A stretch of DNA of 64,000 bases from Chloroflexi bacterium TSY (GTDB lineage: Bacteria > Chloroflexota > Anaerolineae > Caldilineales > Caldilineaceae), in the NCBI GenBank assembly GCA_019217005.1, contig JAHBNG010000035.1:1-64000 (forward strand), written 5' to 3'. Below are positions 10,240 to 18,700 of the stretch, piece by piece. The position numbers and the translations under genes are program-made. Under the pieces are notes generated by a model, which ran no database searches, was not told where the DNA came from, and worked only from the letters and a program-made list of their open reading frames with translations. How positions within the stretch are numbered: the stretch's first letter is position 1; every line of letters starts with the position of its first letter.

Positions 10240-11679
10240 ATGGCAATAGAATTCGGACTAACGAACGAGATCAGCAATACTCAGTATGCACCATTAGCTG
10301 CGTTGCTGGCACACTACCATCAAGAGAAAGTGCTAACTGCGTTGAAGAAGATCGAAATACCGGTCAAAACGTATGAATATACACCAGCAAGTAAGTTGGA
10401 ACAGGTGCTGGTTAGCATATTATGTGGTTGCGCAACGCTGACTGAGTTCAATACAAAGGTCAGACCAGAAAGACTCCTTGCGAAAATTTATGGGATGGAG
10501 CAGCTTAGTGAGCAATCAAATATGTCTCGTACATTAGACGCCCTAACTCTAATGAATATCGGTCAATTAGAGAGTGTGGTCAGCGAAATCTGCAAGCCTC
10601 TAAGCCAAATACACAACCACGATTGGCGAGGGTTCTTGTGGTTAGACTTTGACCTATCCGGATTACCATGCGGCAAAAAAGGCACAGAAAAGTCAAAAAA
10701 GGCTATTTTAGCGGCAAAAAAACGCAACGGGACGCCAATTGGTCCGTGTAAGTTCGGTTAAATACCATGAAACGGTTTGGTCAGACCTCTATCCAGGGAG
10801 TCAGCATACAGCTCCATCGTTTCAGCCAGCCGTGCTTGCCACGGAAAGTTCATTAGAGTTAGACGAGAAAAAACGCGAGCGAGTCGTCTGGCGCACCGAT
10901 GGCGGTGCAGGTAGTGAAGAAAATATTCGGTGGCTGCTCAACCGCAACTATCAATTTATGATGAAGGGCAACTCCAACCGTCGTGCCCATCTGTGGGCGC
11001 AACAGGTGACTCGATGGGATCCTTGCGGTGACGTCTTTCTGGCTGAAATTCCATCACCTATCAAGTTTAATCGCCCTGTACGCATTTTTCTCAAAAAAAA
11101 GAGTGAAAAACGAGCAAATTTGGGGGTGGTTCATTTTAGCTGGATAGATAGGTTTACACTTTTAGAAACAGAAAGAACGTTTATATTCTCTGATTTCGCC
11201 GGTTCTCAGAGAGAAAACGGTCTCATATAGATTTTTGTCTATATATCAAAAGTGTAAACCTAATTTTGAACCACCCCCAAATTTGTGTCAGTTACTACAT
11301 TTCGACCATCAAATTGCCATCCAAGCGTCACTTCATTTCATATTATGACAATCGAGGTGCGGCTGAAATCGAACAATTCCGTAATGATAAAATGGGGTTA
11401 CACTTAGCTTCTCGTCGCAAGACCCTATTTCTAGCTCAAAAATCTCTTATCCTTTTGGCTGATTTGGCGCATAATTTGATAGGCCATTTCCATCAGCAAG
11501 CTCTCGTGGATACTAGATTTGAACCTTTCCGGCAGAAACGAATTGTTCGAGATCTATTACAAATACCTGGTTTTCTCTCTTTTCAGAACGGCTCACTTTC
11601 ACGGATTGACCTGCTAAGTTCACATCCTTATTCTCGTGACCTTCTGATTTGCTTGAAATCCTATCTAGAGGCCGATTAG
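10240..11679 (+). pseudogene. IS1380-like DDE transposase, frameshifted and interrupted by a MITE
   Basis: ATG 10240 follows a good AGGAGG-like site (CCAAGGAGGCATTC). Frame 1 runs to about 10725 (LDFDLSGLPCGKKGTEKSKK), frame 2 from 10726 to 11122 (SSVKYHETVWSDLYPGSQ, VVWRTDGGAGSEENIRWLL), and the end lies in another frame from 11286 to 11679 (ISYYDNRGAAEIEQFRNDK). The likely DDE residues are the Asp of DFDLSG, the Asp of RTDGGAG and the Glu of AAEIEQF. Besides the MITE at 11123-11277, a one-base shift remains after the MITE is removed, probably in the A8 run near 11092-11099. No functional transposase can come from this copy. Confidence 0.8.
11123..11277 (+). mobile_element. 155-bp MITE, copy A
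   Basis: The ends are GGGGTGGTTC and GAACCACCCC. Subterminal inverted repeats AGGTTTACACTTTT lie at 11150-11163 and 11248-11261. The 8-bp duplication CAAATTTG is present at 11115-11122 and 11278-11285. It is inserted in the IS1380-like transposase. By eye it is identical over all 155 bp to copy B in reverse. It has no open frame, so it must be moved by a transposase from elsewhere. Confidence 0.95.
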
Positions 11680-12990
11680 AAACCCCCTCTAGTTGCATGA
11701 ACGAATAGAATCACGCTCTCGTTGCGCAAAAATAAGGTGAGAAATATAAAAATTACTCCACTGTTTTTATCAGTAGCCAAGAGAAATACCCTTGTAACAC
11801 AGTCAAATTTGTAGATTGTCATTTTGAGGCGAATAACCATGTCAATGGAAAAGGCGTTCACGGCATTGCATCCATTACATACCATGAGCCTGAGCCGACT
11901 CTCAGTACACAGAAGAGTCCACGCTCTGATCTGAACTCAATTCATCGCCTGACTATTGAGAATTGTTATTTTGGGTTAAAACGAGGTAGCACGAAATTTT
12001 GGGATATTTTTGCTCCAGATACAGCATTTCACGAATTGATCATTAAAAATAGTCGTACCCTTGGTGGGGGAATCAAGTTGGGAAGTGTCTATCACAGCAA
12101 CATCCAATGGCCTGGAGGATACACAATATTGCAACAAGCAACCGGCCCGACGAACAGAATTGTGATTGGCATAGGCCACCACATTGTCGCTGGCGACACG
12201 ATATTAATTGGAAACGATCGTCGTATTGATACGGATGTGCCGCCAGAGAATGCGAAAGTAGTTTCCGTCAGCGGCAACGAAGTCCAGCTTGAAGGAAACT
12301 TATCAGAATCACATCCAACAGGAACGGCTGTCTCGTTCAGTCCTATTGATATCAAGACCGCCTTTAAGTCGTGTATTTATGGTTCCACAAAGCCTCAGAT
12401 TCGAGCTGATGATGATGTAAAGACATTGTTTCGGATCAAATATTCAGTAACGGGTTGTGAGCTTGGTTCAAGCGCACTATTCCGTAATTATCGTACTTAT
12501 CTTGGTGATTCGCCTTCTTGGTCACCAGATAAACGTTCACCAGCCATCATTCACCGTCCCTTTTTACAAGTGCCAAACGAACCAGAGGATGGAATGTTTG
12601 TGTTTGCTCGTCCTGATCATTGGAAGCTTGATGAACTCTCTGATTTTGCTCACCCATCAGTACCGGCAGCTTACTCACATGGCTGGTATGCCCTACCTCT
12701 TGTGCGGACGAAAGCCATGATTTCTACCCAACTGACAGAGCCAATCGCACCAGGCAGTGCTATGATCGAAAGTGTTGAATTTGATGGGGCGTCGCTTGGT
12801 GACTTCGCCCTGGCATCGATCGCAGGCACGATTCATGAGCTATCGATTAGCGCCCATGTCAACCAACCCAACAAAGTTACGGTCGTATTGACAAATAACA
12901 CTGCAACGGCAATACCCCCTGGCGATCAAACAATTCGTGTGATGCTGTTCAAGCATTGATTGAAGGAAGTAGGCGGATCCAATTTTGAGC

Positions 12991-13076
12991 TTATCCACAG
13001 ATGGACAGGATTGACTGGAAATTCTCTCTTTACAATCTTATGAATCCTGGCCATCTGTGGATGATTAATGTTCTGG
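12991..13076. repeat. Dispersed CCACAGATGG palindromic repeat, copy S1
   Basis: TATCCACAGATGGACAGGAT near 12992 pairs with AATCCTGGCCATCTGTGGAT near 13042-13061, followed by TTCTGGAATC. The same unit occurs at 59022-59098 and, split apart by other DNA, at 55350-55676. It is intergenic between the second beta-helix gene and the Gfo/Idh gene. Confidence 0.7.
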
Positions 13077-13168
13077 AATCGCCTAAATAAGAACCAGTTG
13101 ACGCATTTTGCAATCTCTGATACGCTTAAAGAAATCCCCAGAGGACAATTGATGCTCCTTCCCTAGAA

Positions 13169-14155
13169 ATGGCTGTCATTGGTCCCGGTCGGATGGGGCA
13201 GATTTATGCGCGTGCCATCAATGAATTGACGACCACGCGCTTGGTCGCTATCGGTGGCCGTAGTGAGGCATCCACCATGACTTTGGCCGAGTCTATGGGC
13301 GTGCCTGGCTACGCTGGCTCGCGCTACCGCGACATGCTGGAAGCCCACCCCAATATCGAAGCGGTTGTCGTTGCCACATCCGAGTGGGCGCACTTGGATC
13401 CAGTACTGGCCTGTCTGGATGCTGGCAAACATGTGGCGCTGGAAAAACCAATGGCCACTTCGCCAGATGACGCCCGGCAAATGGTGCAGAGTGCCGATGA
13501 AGCTGGTGTCAAGTTTATGATCTGCCACAGCATCCGCTTTGACCCGCGCTATGCACTGATGCAACAACGCATCGCTAAAGGGGAACTGGGCGAACTGCTC
13601 ACGTTACATGGCCGCCGACATCCTGGACCACGAGCGGTTGACCGCGTCTTTGGCAAATTTCCGCTCTCCTACTGGCTCATTGTGCATGACATTGACATGA
13701 TGTTGTGGACAACCGACAGCTCTGTGAAAAGCGTACGCGCCTATAGCCGCAGTGGCGGACAAAGTCGTCACGATTTTATTATTGCTACGTTAGCCTTTGC
13801 CAATGGTGCGGTCGGACTCATCGAATGTTCATGGGGTTCTCCACCACAGGCTGGTCGACCTCAGAATGAGACTTTCGTGGTGCGTGGAACGGCTGGCGTG
13901 GCCGAAATATTTGGCAATGAACATGGGTTGGTCTGTTATGCAGCCGATGGTTCTCTCGCCTACCCCGACACAGTGCATTCACCGATTGTGCAGGGGCAAC
14001 AGGTAGGCTCGTTTCGCTCCGTAATTCGACATTTCGCCGGTGCCGTGCGCAATGAATGGCCGCTCTTGATGACGGGACATGATGGTCTGACCGTTATTCA
14101 AGTCGCGGCTGCCATTGACCAATCCTTGCAAGAAAATCGTGAGATATTCCTGTAG
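13169..14155 (+). CDS. Gfo/Idh/MocA-family oxidoreductase
   Basis: A 328-residue NAD(P)-dependent dehydrogenase. The Rossmann motif VIGPGRMG is at residues 3-10. The conserved EKP (HVALEKPMA, about 93-101) carries the family's catalytic Lys, and a later HDIDMMLW motif matches the family's C-terminal His region. These enzymes oxidise or reduce hydroxyls of sugars, inositols or UDP-sugars in the cytoplasm. The DegT-type aminotransferase 150 bp downstream suggests a keto-sugar/amino-sugar pathway, where the dehydrogenase makes the 3-keto substrate. The start is not certain: ATG 13169 has no good ribosome site, while a GAGGA at 13140-13145 precedes an ATG that meets a stop after four codons. A start codon slightly upstream, such as ATT near 13148, is possible. 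Confidence 0.85.
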   Translation: MAVIGPGRMGQIYARAINELTTTRLVAIGGRSEASTMTLAESMGVPGYAGSRYRDMLEAHPNIEAVVVATSEWAHLDPVLACLDAGKHVALEKPMATSPDDARQMVQSADEAGVKFMICHSIRFDPRYALMQQRIAKGELGELLTLHGRRHPGPRAVDRVFGKFPLSYWLIVHDIDMMLWTTDSSVKSVRAYSRSGGQSRHDFIIATLAFANGAVGLIECSWGSPPQAGRPQNETFVVRGTAGVAEIFGNEHGLVCYAADGSLAYPDTVHSPIVQGQQVGSFRSVIRHFAGAVRNEWPLLMTGHDGLTVIQVAAAIDQSLQENREIFL

Positions 14156-14202
14156 CTGTTGGGCATTCCAAATAATAAATGACTCAAAGAGAACAAGACA
14201 GA

Positions 14203-14271
14203 GTGTCCCAAAGTGTGTAAATGAAGACCTCTTGGTCAGAGAACCTACTTCATTTACACACTTTGTGGTAC
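14203..14271 (+). promoter_or_regulatory. Oriented hairpin element, copy R2
   Basis: The arms are GTGTCCCAAAGTGTGTAAAT at 14203-14222 and CATTTACACACTTTGTGGTA at 14251-14270. The loop has GTCAGAGAA, the reverse of the loop in R1 and R3. It lies 31 nt before the DegT start codon. Confidence 0.8.
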
Positions 14272-14302
14272 ACACCCTGGAACAAGCGTAAGGAGAAACC
14301 GT

Positions 14303-15541
14303 ATGGCAATTGCACTCGAACGCAATTCTCCCCCAGTTCGCGCTGGTGACTTCGGACCACAGTGGGATCTGGGTGATGAAGAGATCGCTGAACTTACTGA
14401 CGTGATCCGCGCAGGCAAACTAGGTCGTCTCGGTGGCACCAAGGTCGATCAGTTTGAGCGGGACTATGCCGAGATGCATGGCGTCAAATATGCCCAAGCC
14501 GTCACGTCTGGCACTGCGGCTGTGCATACCGCGATTGGCGTCTTGGATCCCAATCCAGGAGACGAGGTTATTACGACCAGCATCTCCGATTTTGGTACGA
14601 TCATTGGCATCCTCTACCAAAACGCCATTCCTGTTTTTGCCGACATCGATCCGGTGACGGGCAACCTGGATATTTACGACGTCGCGGCCAAGATCACCGA
14701 CCGCACTCGGGCCATCGTGCTGGTCCATCTCTTTGGCAACCCGTGTGACTTAGAGCCATATGTAGAGCTAGCGCGCAAACACGACGTCTTCTTGATCGAG
14801 GACTGCGCACAAGCGCAGCTGGCCGACTACAAGGGACGCTTAGTCGGAACGTGGGGCGACCTGGGCTGCTTTAGCTTTGGCGGCAAGCACATGACCACTG
14901 GCGATGGCGGCATGGTCATCAGCAATCGAGATGATCTGGCCGAGCGGCTTAAATGGTTCACAGATAAGGGAAATCCGCGCCAACCCGTCTATGAACATAA
15001 CTATTTGGCCCCCAACTACCGCATGACCGATCTGCAAGGCGCAGTGGGCATCGCCCAACTCAAGAAGGTAGGCGAGGCAGTACGCAGAAAGCAATGGGCG
15101 GCCAATCAACTCAACGAAGTCATAGAAAGTGAAGAAGGTCTCTCAATGCAGACAGTTTTGCCCGAAGCCACTCACAGCTATTGGGCCTATGGTTTTCATA
15201 TGGACGCCGCGACCTTTGGCGTATCTGCCAAACAGTTTGCTGAAGCTCTACAAGCCGAGGGGGTTCCGGCGAATTCGCCGTATCTGGTCTATCCAATGTA
15301 TAAGTATCCGGTCTTAGCCGAGCGGCGCACCTATGGAACCTCTGGCTTCCCCTGGACCAATGCGCAAGTCGGGCGCGAGCTCGATTATGGTTCGCTGTCG
15401 CTGGCTGGTTCGGAGAAATTCTTAGAGACCACCATCACTCTTCCCATGAATCCATCCTATACTGCGCAAGATGTCGAAGATTTTGGCGTTGCGATTAAAA
15501 AAGTTGGCGACTACTACCGAGCCAAACGGAATCAAAAATAA
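14303..15541 (+). CDS. DegT/DnrJ/EryC1/StrS-family sugar aminotransferase
   Basis: 412 residues, the usual family size. ATG 14303 follows TAAGGAGAAACCGT. These are PLP enzymes (fold type I) that put an amino group on a keto nucleotide-sugar for surface polysaccharides or glycoproteins. Visible family marks are TSGTAAVHTAIGVL (about residues 67-80), the Asp of LIEDCAQA that binds the PLP ring nitrogen, and SFGGKHMTTGDGGMV, where K195 is the expected Schiff-base lysine. The usual His in the 'EDCAHA' motif is Gln here. NYLAPNYRMTDLQGAVGIAQL is also typical. Together with the Gfo/Idh gene upstream and the sugar transferase and GT4 at 52-55 kb, it fits glycan synthesis. A one-gene promoter or leader with hairpin R2 probably controls it. 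Confidence 0.9.
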   Translation: MAIALERNSPPVRAGDFGPQWDLGDEEIAELTDVIRAGKLGRLGGTKVDQFERDYAEMHGVKYAQAVTSGTAAVHTAIGVLDPNPGDEVITTSISDFGTIIGILYQNAIPVFADIDPVTGNLDIYDVAAKITDRTRAIVLVHLFGNPCDLEPYVELARKHDVFLIEDCAQAQLADYKGRLVGTWGDLGCFSFGGKHMTTGDGGMVISNRDDLAERLKWFTDKGNPRQPVYEHNYLAPNYRMTDLQGAVGIAQLKKVGEAVRRKQWAANQLNEVIESEEGLSMQTVLPEATHSYWAYGFHMDAATFGVSAKQFAEALQAEGVPANSPYLVYPMYKYPVLAERRTYGTSGFPWTNAQVGRELDYGSLSLAGSEKFLETTITLPMNPSYTAQDVEDFGVAIKKVGDYYRAKRNQK

Positions 15542-15705
15542 GATATTTCCCAATATGTATCTCCTTACGATTGGTCGCTATGACGAGAAAGCGAAGAGCA
15601 AAATCGGTGTCTTCTTTGACCTTACCAACTCAACCTCTAATGCGAGCACCCCCTACGCCACTGACATCAAGAGCTATGGGTTTGCGTGCCGAAATACGAA
15701 TCAGG

Positions 15706-18700
15706 CTAACGCGTGAGTACTGGCAAATAGATCTGATTTGGCATGCGAGGGCTTGTTGAAAAATATCGTCCTTTGTTGTCGTGAACCGCAACATTGCCGC
15801 CCCCATCGACAGCTTGTACAAAATATTCCATCGTAGATGAGAATGGCACCGCGCCAGTCCAAAGGTCATCCCCATCCGGGTCGCTTAGATCTATTGTCTG
15901 CCACACCTTCTCCCCTGAAGTATACGCCACGACGACGCGCACGACATTTGAAAAATCCGTGGCTTCAACAGCCAGATTCAATTGGGTATTATCGGGACTC
16001 TTGCTAGCGGAAACCTGCCAAATGGCAGGTGGAATGGTCTCCGATGTATTTGAATAGTAGAGAGTGTATTGCAGCGCTGAAAAGCGCCGCTCAATGCCCT
16101 GCCGGGCGGATGTGGCGCGATATTGAGCCGGGATCACAACCAGACGTTGCTGCCGGCCCGCTGGTGTATTGACGGTGTTAATCAGATCCCAAGTCGTTGG
16201 ACGCCAGTCGAAGATGGTATAGGCCGGTTCAGGCACAGTTTGCTCACTGCCAAGTCGCGAGGTTTGGGTAATGACGCGTGTGATCACCGGGTTAAAGTTG
16301 TGGAAGGTTTCGTAACGTCCCTCGATAAAGAGTGCGCCGCGGGCCAGGCTCTTTTCTGGAGGCAAATCGAGGCTGCTACGCGGTTGAATTGGCTGTGCCC
16401 AGATAACTTGTGGCGGCTCATCTGGCACCTGGAAATAACTTCCTTCTGCAGTAGTGATTCTTGTCAGATCGGTCAGGGTAATTGTCTGTGGACGGCAGGT
16501 TAACGTGGATGCCTGCGGACAGGGCTCAAGCTTGCCAATCTGGGCAGAACTGTGCGCCTTTGTAGTGGCGGCACGAATTGAGGCAGTCAGCTGAATTTGA
16601 TACATGGGCAGCCCGTAGAGCGTCGCAACACTCAATACCTTTTCATCGTAGGGAGTCATGGAGCGCACGCCCAATTCGGTGAAATAGGCTGCTTTGGCGC
16701 GACCCAATGCCTGCCCCACACTACCGCCATGCATTAACTCCTGCGCAAAGAGCTGCATGAGCCGCTCTGAATAGCCAATAGCGTCAGCATCACCGTAACC
16801 ATAGCCAGTATTGGCGATATACGTGACGCCCTCTCCCACCAAAACCTGAGCAAAGTCAGTCTGGTTGTCATCAACTTGACCATCTGGGACAGACAAACCA
16901 GAATGGCAACCAACCGAGAAGACTAACGAGTTGTGCAAGGCAGGTTTATTTCTGGCATCTTCTGCGCGCACTACGCTGCCGTCGGCATTGGCTGGAATCG
17001 CTTGATAGTGATCGAAATGGCCATTTACTGAACTAACGTTACGCGGCGTATTTAGCCACTTCTCGATAAGGGCAGACGCTGGCCAGGAATCGTTTTCATC
17101 ATAAAGCGTCTCAACAGTTATTCTGCCTGTTTGCTGCAACTCATCGGTAATCGCTTTAGCCTGATCGCGCATGAAGTCATAACCAGTAACAAGGCCATTT
17201 GTCATAGTGAGCGTGGGACTTGCCAGGAAAACATCAATCGTTTGGGTGATCTCACCCGGTGTCTCCACCAGGCGACCAATAGCATAGTCGGGCAGGAAGA
17301 GATGACGCCCGCGCCAGGGAATCGGGGTGAAGCTGGCGTAGTAGTTATCGCTGAGAAAATATCGCTCCCGCATGCTGGCAGCCAATGCAGAATCACCCGC
17401 CACAGCATTGGCATAATCTTTTTCATTGGCGATGGTCACTTCATCGGGGATGCGACGGAAGGGAACAATCTCATCACTACCCACGATCAGGATGTTTTCC
17501 AGGTTAGGATAGGCGTTGCGGACGGTCTTCAACAGCTCCTTGATCGCAGCCGTCACTAGATTGGCGCGGGCCACCCGTTCAGTGTTGGATTGGCTATTGG
17601 CACTGTTATCCCAAAGATCGTAGACGTTGGCAATCTGTGAATATTTCTGAGTATCACTCAGATCAATGATATCGCCCGCGACAGTTGGGTGGTCAGCCAA
17701 GGTGGTTAGGTGTGACCGTACGTCTTCACCTTGGTTATCGGGAAAACGCGCTAGATTGGTCAGGATCAGTGTTTTGGTAAAGGGATACGTCTCCGTCGGC
17801 GGTTCGAATATAGGTGGTTGGAAAGTTGTTGGGGTCGTGGCATCATCGGTGGTAACGGCAACGGTCAGGGTATAGGGTGTCTGCGGGTCATTGGCACCAT
17901 TGTGCCCGGCCACCAGTAGGTAATACCAGCCGCTCTGATCCCAGACATCCACGCTGACCTGTTCGCTGGTTGTGCCGCTCTCACAACTAGCCACCATTAA
18001 GCGTGCCGTGTTGGAGGCGCGTCCCAGATCAGCCAATTGCCCGATGTACATGGGCGAGCAGCCTTCGACAAAGGCAACCTGACCAGGGATGTCTTTGAGA
18101 TTGCCAATGTCTTTGAGATTGCCCGTGTCCACTGGGTCACCGATATCTTTAAGATTGCCAATATCGTCGGGCGAAGCCGCATCTTGCTCCAGGCCACTAA
18201 AGAGGAAGAGATCATAATCTTTGGAGAGCGCGCCTATCCCAGCCGTGAGCGTGGCGTTGCGGGTGCCCACCGGGATGCGAAACCAATGAACATCCCGTTC
18301 CCCGGTAATGGTGAAGTCATGCGCACCGGCCACCAATACTGGTGCATTGCGCCAGAAGTTTTTGGGAGTCGGATCGGTCAAGAAATTAGCAAACGTCACG
18401 TTATCGCTGATGGCATCGCCCTGCCCGCTGGGGTTGGTTGTGGCAGCAGGGCCACTGGCGTGTCCCCACCAAGTCTGTACGGCATCGATGAAATTGCCCG
18501 TTTCATTCTTGATGGCCAATTCCTGGTTGCCAGACAGTGCGTTCTGACCCGTCAGTGTCACCGCACCGTTCTTGACCCAGATTCCGTTCTCTTGACTGGC
18601 AGTCACCGTACTGTCAGCGAGAGTGAGCGCACCGCCCGCCAGCATCATGCCATTGCGAGCAAACTCGACGCCAGCATGATCAAGCAAGCCGCTGCCACCA

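Larger units (their letters stand above)
10098..11737 (+). mobile_element. IS1380-like insertion sequence, 1640 bp
   Basis: The terminal inverted repeats begin CCTTATTTTTGCGCAACG at 10098 and end with the complement at 11737. Further matching (ATTCTATTCGTT) continues inward. The flanking TGAGA at 10093-10097 and 11738-11742 is a 5-bp target duplication. CC-starting ends and 4-5-bp duplications fit the IS1380 family. The element carries one transposase gene, damaged and itself invaded by a 155-bp MITE. Confidence 0.85.
9248..12959 (+). pseudogene. Second beta-helix protein, interrupted by an IS1380-like element
   Basis: The start ATG 9248 (MIQLPIPGQSDGNWG) has GAGGAG about 9 nt upstream. The N-terminal cap matches the gene at 6949 (LPIP..., LNDFLLVSHNVDGT). 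The frame is open to 10153, but from 10098 it is IS DNA. The host frame resumes at 11743 and runs to the stop at 12957-12959. Removing 10098-11737 plus one copy of the 5-bp duplication TGAGA (1645 bp) joins the two halves in frame with no stop, giving a 688-residue protein. The N-terminal half has beta-helix character (GGIIRLSPGRWHINLDLSNL, IILRDFTIEG). The C-terminal part is beta-rich (TAVSFSPIDIKTAFKS, and IRVMLFKH at the end). The family is a surface or glycan-associated beta-helix; the exact activity is unknown. The host frame carries no other lesion, so the insertion is recent. Confidence 0.8.

Noticed and set aside
6949..12959. Prophage tail region
   Set aside because: Only the N-terminal caps look tail-like. 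There is no capsid, terminase, portal, integrase or lysis gene nearby.
14420..14728. Minus-strand frames under the DegT and Gfo/Idh genes
   Set aside because: They have no ribosome sites and no motifs; the plus-strand frames carry complete conserved families.
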